The notes under the pieces: model-generated
Seen by the model: the letters and a program-made list of their open reading frames with translations, nothing else
The model's database searches: none
Told to the model about the DNA's origin: nothing
Origin: Fundidesulfovibrio terrae
GTDB lineage: Bacteria; Desulfobacterota; Desulfovibrionia; Desulfovibrionales; Desulfovibrionaceae
Direction: 5' to 3'
NCBI RefSeq assembly: GCF_022808915.1
Contig: NZ_JAKZFS010000001.1
Span: 558,001 to 622,000 of the forward strand
DNA: 64,000 bases
Part shown: one piece after another, positions 1 through 10,686 of the stretch
Layout: the number at the start of each line of letters is the position of its first letter
How positions within the stretch are numbered: the stretch's first letter is position 1
Position numbers and translations under genes: made by a program

Positions 1-1
1 C

Positions 2-904
2 GGCTTGGACCTCGGGGCCACCAAGCTGCACACCTATTTCGAGAAGGTGGGCTTCGGCCAGCCCACGGGCCTGCCCCTGCCCGGCGAGGCCAAGGGCCTT
101 TTGCGCCCCCTGAACGCCTGGAGCAAGCTGGACCTGGCCACCAACTCCTTCGGCCAGGGCATCGGCGTCACCCCGGTGCAGCTGGCCCAGGCTTTCCACA
201 TCATCGCCAACAACGGGGTGAAGAAGCCCCTGCGCCTGGTGCTCGACCCCGTGCAGGACAGCGCCTACTGGCCGGAAACGCGGGTCTTCGACCCCCAGGT
301 GGCCAAGACCGTGCAGCTCATGATGCGCGAGGTGGTGGAAGAGGAGAAGGGCACCGGCATCAAGGCCCACATCGACGGCCTGGAGCTCGGCGGCAAGACC
401 GGCACGGCCCAGAAAGCCAAGGCCACCGGGGGCTATGGGGAGAAGTACCTGGCCGACTTCGTGGGCTTCATCCCGGCCGTGGACCCGGAATACATGGTCC
501 TGGTCATGGTGGACGAACCCGAGCCGAACCATTATGGCGGCGTGGTCGCGGCGCCGGCGGTGCGCGAGGTGGCCATGAAGAGCCTGGCCTACCTCGGACG
601 CATGCCGGAAACCGTCAAGCTCGCTCAGGACCAGAAACCGGCCGCTTCCACTCCGGCCCCCGAGGTCGCGGAGATCCTGGGAGTGGCCTTCCCCCCCATG
701 AACCTGGCCGTGAACGGGGCCGAGGTGCCGAATCTGGTGGGCCTGCCCCTGCGCAAGGCCGCCGAGATTCTGGCGGGCAAGGGCGTGGTGCCCTCGCTCA
801 AGGGCAACGGCCTGGTGGTGGGCAAGCAGAATCCCATCCCGGGCACCCCCTGGAACGCCGTGGACAAGGAACCCTTTACCCTGTGGCTCTCCAAGGCGTC
901 GTAA
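2..904 (+). CDS. ftsI: FtsI / penicillin-binding protein (C-terminal part, truncated by window start)
   Basis: C-terminal 300 residues of a septal peptidoglycan transpeptidase; the start codon lies before the window. The visible part is the transpeptidase domain, with the KTGTA box about 130 residues in (the third active-site motif of class B PBPs) and the typical TNSFGQG and PVQLAQAF stretches. A single PASTA-like domain (starting VPNLVGLPLRKAAEIL) ends the protein. Position at the head of murE-murF-mraY fits FtsI rather than another PBP2. The stop is 4 bp before murE, so it is probably cotranscribed. The Ser-x-x-Lys and SxN motifs are outside the window and cannot be checked. Confidence 0.93.
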   Translation, partial: GLDLGATKLHTYFEKVGFGQPTGLPLPGEAKGLLRPLNAWSKLDLATNSFGQGIGVTPVQLAQAFHIIANNGVKKPLRLVLDPVQDSAYWPETRVFDPQVAKTVQLMMREVVEEEKGTGIKAHIDGLELGGKTGTAQKAKATGGYGEKYLADFVGFIPAVDPEYMVLVMVDEPEPNHYGGVVAAPAVREVAMKSLAYLGRMPETVKLAQDQKPAASTPAPEVAEILGVAFPPMNLAVNGAEVPNLVGLPLRKAAEILAGKGVVPSLKGNGLVVGKQNPIPGTPWNAVDKEPFTLWLSKAS

Positions 905-908
905 GATC

Positions 909-2381
909 ATGCACAGTGGCGTAAGCGCAAACAACCTTCAGACTCTGACCGAGCTCCTGGCCCGCGTGGCCGGGGGGCTCGAGATATACACCGATTCCAG
1001 GCAGGTGGAGCCGGGCGGCGTGTTCGTGGCCGTGCCAGGCCACGCCCAGGACGGACGGGAATTCATCCCCATGGCCCTCGCTCGCGGGGCCACCTACGTG
1101 GTGGCCGCACCGGGAGTGGTGCTGCCCGAGGGATCGAGCGCCGTGCTGGTGTCCCATCCCGATCCGCGCTGCGCCCTGGGCGAGCTGGCCAAGGCCCGCT
1201 TCGGCACCGCGAATCTTCCCTTCAAGCTGGCCGGAGTCACCGGCACCAACGGCAAGACCACCGTGGCCTACCTGGTGGAGCACATCGTGCGCGAAAACGG
1301 CGGCGTCCCGGGCGTGCTGGGCACCGTGGAGTACCGCTGGCCCGGACACGCCGAGGTGGCCAATCTGACCACCCCCGGCTGCCTCAAGCTTCATTCCATG
1401 CTCGCCGCCATGGCCGCCTCCGGCGTCAACGGCGCGGTGATGGAGGCCTCCAGCCACGCCCTGGACCAGGACCGCCTGGCGGGCATCGGTTTCGACGCGG
1501 CCGTGCTGACGAACGTCACCCAGGACCACCTGGACTACCACGGCGGCATGGACGACTACTTCGCCTCCAAGCGCAGGCTCTTCGAGGTGTATCTCAAGGA
1601 CCGGGCCAACGCGGTCATCAATTTCGACGATACCTACGGCCGCAAGCTCCTGGCCGACATGCCCGAGGCCATCGGCTACGGCCTGGAAGGCGAGGACGCT
1701 GGCTTTAGGCACCCCGGCCGGGCGCTCACCGGGCGCATCGCAAGCCAGGACGGCAACGGCATGCAGCTTGAGACGAGCTTCCAGGGCCGCACCTGGACCA
1801 TCGCCTCTCCCATGGCCGGACGCCACAACGCCCAGAACCTGCTGGCCGCCCAGGGCGCGGCCCTGTGCATGGGCTTCTCCCCCGAGCAGATGGCGGTGCT
1901 GGCCACCTGCCAGGGGGCTCCCGGCCGGCTCGAGCGCGTCACGAACGGCAAGGGCCTCTCGGTCTTCGTGGACTACGCCCACACCCCGGACGCCCTGGAG
2001 AACGTGCTGAAGGCCCTGCGCTCGCTTGATTTCGACCGGGTGATCGCCGTGTTCGGCTGCGGCGGCGACCGCGACCGCACCAAGCGCCCCCTCATGGCCC
2101 GGGCCGTGGCCAAGTGGGCGGACATAGCCGTGCTCACCTCGGACAACCCCCGCCACGAGGCCCCCGAGGCCATCATGGCCGACGCCATGCCGGGCCTTAC
2201 GGACGCCAAAAAGGTCATCGCCGATCCGGACCGCCGCAAGGCCATCGGGTTGGCGCTTCATGAGATGGGGCCGCGCGACGTGCTGCTCATCGCGGGCAAG
2301 GGGCACGAGACCTACCAGCAGATCGGCGACGTGAAGCATCCCTTCAACGACGTGACCGTCGTGAAGGAGCTTCTGTCATGA
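909..2381 (+). CDS. murE: UDP-MurNAc-tripeptide synthetase MurE (meso-DAP adding)
   Basis: 490 aa, normal length. Adds the third residue to UDP-MurNAc-L-Ala-D-Glu in the cytoplasm. The ATP loop is GVTGTNGKTT at about residue 112, followed by the Mur ligase central domain. The DNPRHEAP motif near residue 413 is the signature of enzymes that add meso-diaminopimelate rather than lysine, as expected for a Gram-negative. The C-terminal domain ends in GKGHETYQ. The stop overlaps the murF start by 4 bp (ATGA), suggesting translational coupling. I see no strong ribosome-binding site before the ATG, consistent with coupling to ftsI. Confidence 0.97.
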   Translation: MHSGVSANNLQTLTELLARVAGGLEIYTDSRQVEPGGVFVAVPGHAQDGREFIPMALARGATYVVAAPGVVLPEGSSAVLVSHPDPRCALGELAKARFGTANLPFKLAGVTGTNGKTTVAYLVEHIVRENGGVPGVLGTVEYRWPGHAEVANLTTPGCLKLHSMLAAMAASGVNGAVMEASSHALDQDRLAGIGFDAAVLTNVTQDHLDYHGGMDDYFASKRRLFEVYLKDRANAVINFDDTYGRKLLADMPEAIGYGLEGEDAGFRHPGRALTGRIASQDGNGMQLETSFQGRTWTIASPMAGRHNAQNLLAAQGAALCMGFSPEQMAVLATCQGAPGRLERVTNGKGLSVFVDYAHTPDALENVLKALRSLDFDRVIAVFGCGGDRDRTKRPLMARAVAKWADIAVLTSDNPRHEAPEAIMADAMPGLTDAKKVIADPDRRKAIGLALHEMGPRDVLLIAGKGHETYQQIGDVKHPFNDVTVVKELLS

Positions 2382-3772
2382 GGCTCACCGTGTCCGAGAT
2401 CATGGCCGCCACCCAAGCCAAGGGCGACGCGAGAGTCCACCTCGATGCGGTCGTCACCTCCGTGACCGCCGACAGCCGCGCCGTGCCCGCCGGATCGCTC
2501 TTCTGCTGCCTGCCCGGCAGCCGCTCCGACGGCCACGACTTCGCGGCCCAGGCCGTCAGCGACGGGGCCGCCGCGGTTCTGGCCGCGCACGAGCTGCCCG
2601 AAATCACCGCCGCGCCCGTGCTGGTGGTGGAAGACGTTCTCAAGGCCATGGGCCGCCTTGCCCGGTTCTGGCGCAGGCGCACCCGGGCCACCGTGGCCGC
2701 CTTGTCCGGCTCGGCGGGCAAGACCACGGCCAAGGAGCTTCTGGCTTCCATCGCCGAGCAGCTGGCTCCCTCCATCAAGAACCCCGGCAACTACAACAAC
2801 CAGCTGGGCCTGCCGCTCTCCATGCTGGCCGCCGACGACTCCCAACGCCTCTGGGTGCTGGAGCTGGGCATCAGCCGGGTGGGCGACATGGAAGAGCTGG
2901 GGGCCATCTGCGAGCCGGACCTGGCCGTGGTGCACAACATCGGTCCGGCCCACCTGGAGGGCCTGGGCGATATGGCCGGGGTGGGGCGCGCCAAGGCCGC
3001 ATTGTTCGGCTTCGTCCGCGAGGGCGGGGTCTGCCTGGCAAGCGCCGACTATCCCGAGCTCTGGAGCGCGGCCCAGGCTGTCCGAGCCGACGTCGTGGCC
3101 ATGTCCACCAGGGATTCTTCCGCGCCATTCTTCTGCCGCTTCCAGGGCTGCCGGCCCGACGGGCGCGGCATCTACCACCTGGTGCTCCAGGGCGAGGCCA
3201 TGGACGTGGTTCTGCCCTGCCGGGGCGAGCACCTGGCCGAGAACGTCCTGGCCGCCGCCGCCGCCGCCAACGTGCTCGGCGCCACGCCCGGGCAGATCGC
3301 TGCCGGACTGGCCCAGGCGGAAATCCCCTCACGCCGCTTCGACGTGAGCGAGGAACAGGGCTTCACGGTCATCGACGACACCTACAACGCCAACCCGCTG
3401 TCCATGAAGGCAGCCATCGAGTCCGCCCGGGCCATCGCCGGGGAGAAGCCGCTGACCCTGGTGCTGGGCGAGATGGGCGAACTCGGCCCCGAGGCCGACC
3501 TGGCCCACGAGGACCTGGGCGAGTGCATCGCCCGGGGTGGCTGCGAGGTGATCTTCTTCAAGGGCCCCAAAGCCGCCCACGTGGAGCGGGGGCTCAAGTC
3601 CGCCGGATATTCCGGCCGGTTCCACCAGGTGGAAACTCCCGATGATTTCGCCGCCCGCATGGACGAACTCCGGGAGGGCGGGGGCACGTTTTTGTTCAAA
3701 GGTTCGCGCTCCCAGCGCATGGAGGATTTCTTGGAGCGTTTCCTGGCTTCCGTAAGGGAGGACAAACGGTGA
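2378..3772 (+). CDS. murF: UDP-MurNAc-tripeptide--D-Ala-D-Ala ligase MurF
   Basis: 464 aa. Adds D-Ala-D-Ala to complete the UDP-MurNAc-pentapeptide. The P-loop reads [14 protein letters not shown], the usual GSxGKT variant of Mur[15 protein letters not shown] and the C-terminal IDDTYNANP are family hallmarks. The start overlaps murE by 4 bp and the end overlaps mraY by 4 bp. No ddl gene for making D-Ala-D-Ala lies in this cluster, so the ligase supplying its substrate must be encoded elsewhere. Confidence 0.97.
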   Translation: MRLTVSEIMAATQAKGDARVHLDAVVTSVTADSRAVPAGSLFCCLPGSRSDGHDFAAQAVSDGAAAVLAAHELPEITAAPVLVVEDVLKAMGRLARFWRRRTRATVAALSGSAGKTTAKELLASIAEQLAPSIKNPGNYNNQLGLPLSMLAADDSQRLWVLELGISRVGDMEELGAICEPDLAVVHNIGPAHLEGLGDMAGVGRAKAALFGFVREGGVCLASADYPELWSAAQAVRADVVAMSTRDSSAPFFCRFQGCRPDGRGIYHLVLQGEAMDVVLPCRGEHLAENVLAAAAAANVLGATPGQIAAGLAQAEIPSRRFDVSEEQGFTVIDDTYNANPLSMKAAIESARAIAGEKPLTLVLGEMGELGPEADLAHEDLGECIARGGCEVIFFKGPKAAHVERGLKSAGYSGRFHQVETPDDFAARMDELREGGGTFLFKGSRSQRMEDFLERFLASVREDKR

Positions 3773-4845
3773 TCTACCACCTGCTCGTTCCCTTCGCAGC
3801 GCAGCTTTCCGTGCTGAACGTGTTCCGCTACATCACGTTCCGCTCGATATACGCCTTTTCCACGGCCCTCATCATCGCCATCGTGTTCGGCCCGCGCGTC
3901 ATCGCCTGGCTCACCAAGCTCAAGTGCGGCCAGTACATCCACGAGGACGTCAAGGCCCACCAGTGCAAGGCCGGAACCCCCACCATGGGCGGCATCCTCA
4001 TGGCAGTGTCCATCATCCCGGCGGTGCTCCTCTGGGCGGACCTGACCAACCAGTACGTGTGGATGACCATGCTGGTGTTCCTGGGCTTCGGGGCCATCGG
4101 CTTCGCCGACGACTACATCAAGGTGGTCAAGAAGCAGAACAAGGGGCTCTCGGCCCGGGGCAAGATCATCGGCCAGCTGTTCATCGCCACGGCGGCCGTG
4201 GGCATCCTCATGCTGGACCCGGACTTCACCACCAAGCTGGCCGTGCCCTTCTTCAAGAACATCCAACCGGACCTGGGGCTCTTCTACCTGCCCTTCGCGG
4301 TGATCGTCATCGTGGGCGCCTCCAATGGCGTGAACCTGACGGACGGTCTGGACGGCCTGGCCATCGGCCCCACGGTGGTGGCGGCGGGCATGTTCGCCCT
4401 GTTCGTGTACGTGGCCGGCCACGCCCAGATCGCGCGCTACCTGCAGGTGGTGCCCGTGTCCGGCGTGGGCGAGGTCACGGTGTTCTGCGCGGCCCTGGTG
4501 GGCGCGGGCCTGGGATTCCTCTGGTTCAACGCCTACCCGGCCCAGGTGTTCATGGGCGACGTGGGATCTCTGTCGCTGGGCGGGGCGCTCGGGTTCGTGG
4601 CCGTGGTCTGCAAGCAGGAGCTGATCCTTCTGATCGTGGGCGGCGTGTTCGTGCTGGAGACCCTCTCGGTGATCCTGCAGGTGGGCTACTACAAGTTCTC
4701 CGGCGGCAAGCGGATCTTCAAGATGGCCCCGCTGCACCACCATTTCGAGCTCAAGGGCATACCGGAATCCAAGATCATCATCCGGTTCTGGATCCTCTCC
4801 ATCCTCCTGGCCTTCGTGGCCTTGAGCACGCTGAAGCTGAGGTAG
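3769..4845 (+). CDS. mraY: Phospho-MurNAc-pentapeptide transferase MraY
   Basis: 358 aa polytopic membrane enzyme that transfers phospho-MurNAc-pentapeptide to undecaprenyl phosphate, giving lipid I. About ten hydrophobic segments are visible. Family motifs include GTPTMGG, the Asp pair in [18 protein letters not shown] and the C-terminal HHHFELKG. The start is GTG (3769), preceded by AGGGAGG at good spacing and overlapping the murF stop. It starts the membrane-bound part of the pathway that murG continues. Confidence 0.97.
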   Translation: MIYHLLVPFAAQLSVLNVFRYITFRSIYAFSTALIIAIVFGPRVIAWLTKLKCGQYIHEDVKAHQCKAGTPTMGGILMAVSIIPAVLLWADLTNQYVWMTMLVFLGFGAIGFADDYIKVVKKQNKGLSARGKIIGQLFIATAAVGILMLDPDFTTKLAVPFFKNIQPDLGLFYLPFAVIVIVGASNGVNLTDGLDGLAIGPTVVAAGMFALFVYVAGHAQIARYLQVVPVSGVGEVTVFCAALVGAGLGFLWFNAYPAQVFMGDVGSLSLGGALGFVAVVCKQELILLIVGGVFVLETLSVILQVGYYKFSGGKRIFKMAPLHHHFELKGIPESKIIIRFWILSILLAFVALSTLKLR

Positions 4846-4847
4846 GC

Positions 4848-6167
4848 ATGCGGGCGCTTCTGCACGGAAAACAGCTGGCCGGGCACAGGGCCGTGGTGGT
4901 GGGTGCCGCCATCTCGGGCGTGGCCGCCGCCAAGCTCCTGGCCACCCTGGGGGCCAAGGTGCGCCTGCTGGACCGCAATCCCGAGGCCGTTGACGCCGCC
5001 GGCCGCGAAGACCTGGTTTCGCGCGGGGTGGCGCTGGCCCTGGGGCCCCACGAGAAGGCCCACTTCAAGGACGCCCAGATGGTGGTGCTCTCGCCGGGCA
5101 TCCCCGTGGCAAAGCTCAAGGGCTTCCTGGCCGCGTGCCCCGAGGCCCAGGTGCTGAGCGAACTGGAGTTGGCATCCTGGTTCACCGAAGCCACCATCCT
5201 GGCGGTCACCGGCACCAACGGCAAAACCACCACCACCTCGCTCATAGGCCACATCCTCGAGCATGCGGGCAAGCGGGTGTTCGTGGGCGGCAACATCGGC
5301 ACGCCGCTGTCCGAGAACGTGCTCACGGGCGCGCCCTGCGACGTGGCCGTGCTCGAGGTGTCCAGCTTCCAGCTGCAGAACGTGAAAAGCTTCCATCCCA
5401 AGGTGGGCGTGCTGCTGAACTTCTCGGCCAACCATCTGGACTACCACGCCGACATCGAGGAATACCTCCAGGCCAAGCTCAATCTCTTCGCGCGCATGAC
5501 CTCAAAGGATCTGGCCGTGCTGCCCCTGGAGATGAAGGTCGAGCTCGAGGGCCGCGACTTCACCAAGGCCCGGCGCGTCTATTTCACTGCCACCGAGCGC
5601 TTCAAGGACGCAAACAACCTGCCCGGCGCCCACAACAAGGCCAACATGGAGGCCGCGTGGCTGGCCTGCAAGGCCCTCGGGGTGACGGACGAGCAGGTGC
5701 GCGAGGCCGTGTCCACCTTCAAGCCCCTGGCCCACCGGCAGGAGCAGCTTGGAGAGAAGGGCGGCGTGCTCTTCGTGGACGACTCCAAGGCTACGACGGT
5801 TGAGGCCATGCGCGCGGCCATCGAGAGCTTCGAGCGGCCCATCCGCCTGCTGGCCGGAGGCGTGTTCAAGGGCGGCGACCTGGAAGGGCTCGCGGAGCTT
5901 CTCAAGGCCCGCGTGGTCCAGGTGGGGCTCTTCGGGGCCAACCGCGAGGTGTTCGAGAATGCCTGGACCGGCGTGGTGCCCCTGCTGTGGGAGCCCACCC
6001 TGGAGGGAGCCGTCACACGCCTGTACCGGGACTCCAATCCCGGCGACGTGATCCTTCTGTCGCCGGCCACGGCCAGCTTCGACCTGTATTCCAGCTACAA
6101 GGAGCGCGGACGCGACTTCGCGCGCATCATGGACCAGCTGCCCGAGGAGCGGGAGGCCAGGCAATGA
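4848..6167 (+). CDS. murD: UDP-MurNAc-L-alanine--D-glutamate ligase MurD
   Basis: About 439 aa from the ATG at 4848, two bases after the mraY stop; the open frame runs much further upstream but that part is antiparallel noise inside mraY. Adds D-Glu to UDP-MurNAc-L-Ala. An N-terminal Rossmann-like UDP-binding domain (VVVGAAISGVAAAKLLA) precedes the ATP loop [13 protein letters not shown] and the SSFQLQ motif. The C-terminal domain has DDSKATT, typical of MurD. The end overlaps ftsW by 4 bp. Confidence 0.96.
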   Translation: MRALLHGKQLAGHRAVVVGAAISGVAAAKLLATLGAKVRLLDRNPEAVDAAGREDLVSRGVALALGPHEKAHFKDAQMVVLSPGIPVAKLKGFLAACPEAQVLSELELASWFTEATILAVTGTNGKTTTTSLIGHILEHAGKRVFVGGNIGTPLSENVLTGAPCDVAVLEVSSFQLQNVKSFHPKVGVLLNFSANHLDYHADIEEYLQAKLNLFARMTSKDLAVLPLEMKVELEGRDFTKARRVYFTATERFKDANNLPGAHNKANMEAAWLACKALGVTDEQVREAVSTFKPLAHRQEQLGEKGGVLFVDDSKATTVEAMRAAIESFERPIRLLAGGVFKGGDLEGLAELLKARVVQVGLFGANREVFENAWTGVVPLLWEPTLEGAVTRLYRDSNPGDVILLSPATASFDLYSSYKERGRDFARIMDQLPEEREARQ

Positions 6168-7303
6168 GCTTGACCCAGGCCCATACCCCATCCGCCCCGG
6201 CCATGAACGCCGGGAAGGCCGGTTTCGACTGGTGGCTGGCCGCCGTGGCCGTGCTGCTGGCCGGGCTCGGGGTCATCATGGTGCTTTCTGCGTCGGGCAT
6301 CATGGCCGAGCGCATGGTCCACGACAAATATTTCTTCTTCAAGAAACAGGCGATGTTCTTCGCGGCTGGCGTGGCCCTCATGTTCGTCATGGCCTGGATG
6401 CCGCGCAAGATCCTCTATGGGCCGGTGTACCTCTACCTCATGCTCGTCATCGGGCTTCTGGTGATGACGCTCATTCCGCCCTTCTCGGTGAAGGCAGGCG
6501 GCGCGCGCCGCTGGATGCACGCGGGCCCCATGGTTCTCCAGCCCCTGGAGCTGGCCAAGGTGGTGCTGGTGTTCTACCTGGCCTATTTCTACTCCAGCAA
6601 GCAGGCCCTGGTGAAATCGTTCTCCGTGGGCTTCATCCCGCCGGTCGTCGTCACCGGGCTTTTGGGCATGATCATGCTCATCCAGCCTGATTTCGGCGGC
6701 GCGGTGTTCATGGGCATGCTCTTCTTCCTCATGAGCCTGGTGGGCGGCACGCGCATCATCTACCTGCTGGTGTCGGGCATGTTCGGAGCAGGGGCCGCGG
6801 CGCTCCTGGTGATCAACTCGCCCTATCGCTTCAAGCGCTGGTTCGCCTTCCTCGATCCCTTCCAGGATCCCCAGGGCACGGGCTACCAGCTGGTGCAATC
6901 CTTCTACGCCTTCGGGTCGGGCCAGATCACCGGCGTGGGCTTCGGCTCGGGCAAGCAGAAGCTCTTCTACCTGCCCGAGGCCCATACCGACTTCATCATG
7001 GCCGTCACGGGCGAGGAGCTGGGATTCATCGGCGTGTCGCTGATCCTGGCGCTCATCGGGGTGCTCATGTGGCGCTCCTTCCGGGTGGCCCTGGCCCAGG
7101 ACGACCTGCGCGACCGCTTCACGGCCTACGGCATGGCCCTGGTTCTGGGCATCGGGTTCCTGCTGAACCTGGCGGTGGTCATGGGCTGCGTGCCGCCCAA
7201 GGGCGTGGCCATGCCTTTCCTCTCCTATGGAGGCTCCAACCTGATTTCGGGTTTCCTGTGTGTGGGCATCCTGCTGAATCTTTCCAGGAGGAAAGCCGCG
7301 TGA
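6164..7303 (+). CDS. ftsW: Septal peptidoglycan glycosyltransferase FtsW
   Basis: About 379 aa from the ATG at 6164, which overlaps the murD stop. SEDS-family membrane protein with about ten transmembrane segments that polymerises lipid II at the septum with FtsI. Recognisable regions are KAGGARRW, LIQPDFGGA, the extracellular YQLVQSFYAFGSGQITGVG loop, the HTDFIMAVTGEELGFIG stretch with its essential Asp and Glu, and PFLSYGGSNL near the end. The stop overlaps the GTG of murG by 4 bp. Confidence 0.97.
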   Translation: MSLTQAHTPSAPAMNAGKAGFDWWLAAVAVLLAGLGVIMVLSASGIMAERMVHDKYFFFKKQAMFFAAGVALMFVMAWMPRKILYGPVYLYLMLVIGLLVMTLIPPFSVKAGGARRWMHAGPMVLQPLELAKVVLVFYLAYFYSSKQALVKSFSVGFIPPVVVTGLLGMIMLIQPDFGGAVFMGMLFFLMSLVGGTRIIYLLVSGMFGAGAAALLVINSPYRFKRWFAFLDPFQDPQGTGYQLVQSFYAFGSGQITGVGFGSGKQKLFYLPEAHTDFIMAVTGEELGFIGVSLILALIGVLMWRSFRVALAQDDLRDRFTAYGMALVLGIGFLLNLAVVMGCVPPKGVAMPFLSYGGSNLISGFLCVGILLNLSRRKAA

Positions 7304-8364
7304 AGCGCGCCATCATCACCACTGGCGGCACCGGCGGCCACATTTTCCCCGCGCTGGCCGTGGCTTCCGAGCTTCGCGCCATGCACCCGGGCCTGGAGCT
7401 TCTGTTCGTGGGCGGCGAAGGCCCCGAGGGCCAGGCCGCCCGCAAGGCTGGAATCGAATTCAAGGGCCTGCCGGTGCGCGGGGTGCTGGGGCGCGGACTG
7501 CACGCGGTCCCGGCCATGCTGCGCATGGGCATGAGCCTTTTTTCGGCCCTGGGCATCGTGCGCGGCTTCAAGCCCCAGGTGGTGGCCGGATTCGGCGGAT
7601 ACGCCGGATTCTGCCCCGTGCTGGCGGCCTGGATGCTTCGCGTGCCCACGGCGGTGCATGAGCAGAACAGCGTTCCCGGGGCCACGAACCGTATCCTTGG
7701 CCGTTTCGCGGACAGGGTCATGGTGACGTACCCCGATCTCTCCCGCTCCTTCCCGGAAAGGAAGGTCCTGGTCACGGGCAACCCCGTGCGCCCGGAAATC
7801 GCGGGATCGTTCAGAACCGGATCCTCGCGGGTGGTGCCAAGTAGGATTCTCGTTCTGGGAGGCAGCCAGGGGGCCAGGGCCGTCAACCGGGTGATGGTGA
7901 CGGCCTGGCCCCATCTGGCCGGGGCTGGATGCGAACTGTGGCACCAGACGGGCTCGTCGGACTACGAATCGGTGTCCCACCTGTACCGCGGCATGGACAA
8001 GGTGAGGGTGGAGCCCTTCATCACGGACATGGCCGAAGCCTACGGCTGGGCGGATCTGGTCATCGGCAGGGCCGGGGCCTCCACCCTGGCGGAGCTGGCC
8101 TGCGCCGGGCTGCCCTCGGTTCTTGTGCCGTTCCCCTTCGCCACCCACGACCACCAGAGCGTCAACGCCTCGTTCCTGGAAAAGGCCGGGGCCGCGGTGG
8201 TGATCCCGGAAAAAGAGCTCAACGCCAAAGTGCTGGTGAATACGGTGCTGCCCCTGATCGGGGACGCGCACAAACTCGAGGCCATGGGACGCGCGGCCCG
8301 CTCCCAGGCCAAGCCGGACGCCGCCCGGGCAATCGCGGAAGAACTGTCGCGCATCGCGGCATAA
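7300..8364 (+). CDS. murG: MurG, undecaprenyl-PP-MurNAc-pentapeptide GlcNAc transferase
   Basis: 354 aa from the GTG at 7300; AGGAGG lies about 10 bp upstream, inside ftsW. Adds GlcNAc to lipid I to give lipid II at the inner face of the membrane. The N-terminal Gly-rich loop [14 protein letters not shown], the [12 protein letters not shown] motif, the C-terminal [10 protein letters not shown] loop and [11 protein letters not shown] are all typical of GT28 MurG. Followed 11 bp later by murC. Confidence 0.97.
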   Translation: MKRAIITTGGTGGHIFPALAVASELRAMHPGLELLFVGGEGPEGQAARKAGIEFKGLPVRGVLGRGLHAVPAMLRMGMSLFSALGIVRGFKPQVVAGFGGYAGFCPVLAAWMLRVPTAVHEQNSVPGATNRILGRFADRVMVTYPDLSRSFPERKVLVTGNPVRPEIAGSFRTGSSRVVPSRILVLGGSQGARAVNRVMVTAWPHLAGAGCELWHQTGSSDYESVSHLYRGMDKVRVEPFITDMAEAYGWADLVIGRAGASTLAELACAGLPSVLVPFPFATHDHQSVNASFLEKAGAAVVIPEKELNAKVLVNTVLPLIGDAHKLEAMGRAARSQAKPDAARAIAEELSRIAA

Positions 8365-8375
8365 GAGGACTTAAC

Positions 8376-9794
8376 GTGGGCGATCAGGAAAGAAGGCTGT
8401 ATCCGGCGCGCGGCATGCGCACCCAGGTGAACAAGATCCACATGGTGGGCATCGGCGGCTCCGGCATGTCCGGCATCGCCGAGGTGCTTTTGAACCTCGG
8501 ATATCGCGTCACCGGCTCGGACATGGCTCTCTCGGACACCGTGAAGCGCCTGAAGAACCTGGGCGCGGACATCTCCATCGGCCACGGAGCCCAGAACCTG
8601 GGCCAGGCCGACGTGCTGGTCAAGTCCACGGCCATCCTGGAGTCCAACCCCGAGGTGGAGCAGGCCCGCCTGCGTGGCATCCCGGTGATCCCCAGGGCCG
8701 AGATGCTGGCCGAACTCATGCGCCTGCGCGCGGGCATCGCCGTGGCCGGAACCCACGGCAAGACCACCACCACCTCGCTTCTGGCCACCATCTTTTCCGA
8801 GGCCGGGCTCGACCCCACCGTGATCATCGGCGGCCGCCTGAACGCCATGGGCGCCAACGCCCGCCTGGGCGAGGGCCAGTACCTCATCGCCGAGGCCGAC
8901 GAGTCCGACGGCTCCTTCCTCTGCCTCTCGCCGGTGATGACCATCGTCACCAACGTGGACGCGGACCACCTGGATTTCTACAAGGGCGGACAGGCCGAGA
9001 TCGACGAGAGCTTCATCAAGTTCTGCAACTCCATTCCCTTCTACGGCATGAACGTGATTTGCCTGGACGACCCGGGCGTCAGGCGCATCCTGCCCCGGGT
9101 GAACCGTCCGGTGCTGACCTACGGCGTGGACGAGCCCCGGGCCCGGCTCAAGGGCCGGGTGCTCGAGGTGGGGGCCAAGTCGCGCTTCGAGGTGAGCATG
9201 GACGGCGCGTACTGGGGCGAGGTGACGCTCAACCACCCCGGACGCCACAACGTGCTGAACGCCCTGGCCGCCATCGGCGTGGCCATCGAGGCGGGGCTCC
9301 CGAAGGAAGCTGCGCTGCGCGCCCTGTCGGGCTTCGCGGGAGTGGGGCGGCGCTTCGAGAAGAAGGGCGAGCGGGACGGCGTGCTGGTCATCGACGACTA
9401 CGGGCACCATCCCGCCGAGATCAAGGCCACCCTGGACACGGCCCGCGCCTGTTACCCGGACCGCCGACTGGTGGTGCTCTTCCAGCCCCACCGCTTCACC
9501 CGTACCCAGGCCCTGTTCGGAGATTTCTGCAAGACTTTCGAGAACGTGGACGAGCTGGTGCTCACCGAGATCTACCCGGCCTCGGAAAAGCCCATCCCCG
9601 GCGTGTCCGGCCAGAGCCTGGCCCAGGGCATCCGGCAGGTGTCCAAGACCAAGGTGACGTACGTGCCCGATTTCGAGGCCGCCTCGGCCACCCTTTCCGT
9701 GATGCTGCGCCCCGGCGACCTGCTGGTGACGCTGGGCGCGGGCAGCGTGTGGAAGGTGGGCGTCGACTACCTGGAGGGGAGGCATGGCGCTTAA
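8376..9794 (+). CDS. murC: UDP-MurNAc--L-alanine ligase MurC
   Basis: About 472 aa from GTG 8376, chosen because AGAGGA lies about 6 bp upstream; an in-frame ATG at 8415 would also keep the whole domain. First Mur ligase of the pathway. The UDP-binding loop [14 protein letters not shown], the ATP loop [11 protein letters not shown] and the C-terminal [10 protein letters not shown] and FQPHRFTR motifs are diagnostic of MurC rather than Mpl. The last 11 bp overlap murB. Confidence 0.96.
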   Translation: MGDQERRLYPARGMRTQVNKIHMVGIGGSGMSGIAEVLLNLGYRVTGSDMALSDTVKRLKNLGADISIGHGAQNLGQADVLVKSTAILESNPEVEQARLRGIPVIPRAEMLAELMRLRAGIAVAGTHGKTTTTSLLATIFSEAGLDPTVIIGGRLNAMGANARLGEGQYLIAEADESDGSFLCLSPVMTIVTNVDADHLDFYKGGQAEIDESFIKFCNSIPFYGMNVICLDDPGVRRILPRVNRPVLTYGVDEPRARLKGRVLEVGAKSRFEVSMDGAYWGEVTLNHPGRHNVLNALAAIGVAIEAGLPKEAALRALSGFAGVGRRFEKKGERDGVLVIDDYGHHPAEIKATLDTARACYPDRRLVVLFQPHRFTRTQALFGDFCKTFENVDELVLTEIYPASEKPIPGVSGQSLAQGIRQVSKTKVTYVPDFEAASATLSVMLRPGDLLVTLGAGSVWKVGVDYLEGRHGA

Positions 9795-10686
9795 GGTCGC
9801 TCCCGGTCCCAAGCTCTCCGAGCGCACCACGCTTCGCCTGGGCGGGCGCGCCCGGGCCGAGATCGTGCTCGCGTCCCCCGAGGATGCGCACGGCCTCGCG
9901 GACGAGCTTGCCCGGCACGACTGCCGGCCCTTCGTTCTGGGCTGGGGCAGCAACCTTCTGGCCGTGGACACGGACCTGGACATCGCCGTGGTCAGCCTCG
10001 AGGCGGGCGGACCCGAGATCGTCGAGCAACAGGCCTGCTGCGACGGCAGAAGCGGAGAGAAAGTTTTCGTGCGCGCCGGCGGCGGGCTCATGCTGCCCAA
10101 GCTGGTCAACTGGGCGGCAAAGCTCGGGCTTTCCGGGCTTGAGGGGCTGGCCGGGATTCCCGGCACCGTGGGCGGGGCCGTGGCCATGAACGCGGGCAGC
10201 TACGGGCGCGAGACCGGCGAGCTGCTGACTCGGGTTCGCCTGTGGGACGCCAAGGAGGGCCTGCGCTGGATCGGGCCCGCCCAGTGGTCGGCCAGGTACC
10301 GCAGCTTCGCCGTCGACGGCGTCGCGCCGCCCTGGCTGGTGCTCGAGGCCGAGATGGCGCTCGAGAGCGCTTCGCCCGAAGCCGTGCGCGCGGCAGTGGA
10401 CGCGAACCTGGCCAGGAAGAAGGCCAGCCAGCCCGTGAGCGCGGCCACCTGCGGGTGTGTGTTCAAGAACCCCGAAGGCCACAGCACGGGAAAGATGCTC
10501 GACGAGCTGGGCTTCAAGGGCAAAAGCCTGGGCGGCATGTGCTTCTCGCCCATGCACGCGAATTTTTTGGTGAACGAGGGACGGGGTACGGCCAAGGCCG
10601 CCCTGGAACTCATCGCCAAGGCCCGCGAGGCGGTGAAGGGCCGCTTCGGCGTGGAATTGGAACTGGAAGTGAGGGTGGTCCGGTGA
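9784..10686 (+). CDS. murB: UDP-N-acetylenolpyruvoylglucosamine reductase MurB
   Basis: 300 aa flavoprotein that reduces UDP-GlcNAc-enolpyruvate to UDP-MurNAc with NADPH. GGAGGGGAG precedes the ATG. FAD-binding sequences include LGWGSNLLA and the [18 protein letters not shown] block. The proton-donor position lies in CGCVFKNP, where Cys takes the place of the Ser of the E. coli enzyme, a substitution I believe is common in other MurB enzymes. The short form suggests a type II MurB. The stop overlaps the GTG of ftsQ. Confidence 0.96.
   Translation: MALKVAPGPKLSERTTLRLGGRARAEIVLASPEDAHGLADELARHDCRPFVLGWGSNLLAVDTDLDIAVVSLEAGGPEIVEQQACCDGRSGEKVFVRAGGGLMLPKLVNWAAKLGLSGLEGLAGIPGTVGGAVAMNAGSYGRETGELLTRVRLWDAKEGLRWIGPAQWSARYRSFAVDGVAPPWLVLEAEMALESASPEAVRAAVDANLARKKASQPVSAATCGCVFKNPEGHSTGKMLDELGFKGKSLGGMCFSPMHANFLVNEGRGTAKAALELIAKAREAVKGRFGVELELEVRVVR

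Noticed and set aside
876-2339. Long minus-strand open frame opposite murE
   Set aside because: Shadow of a clearly functional GC-rich gene; low-complexity translation without any domain.
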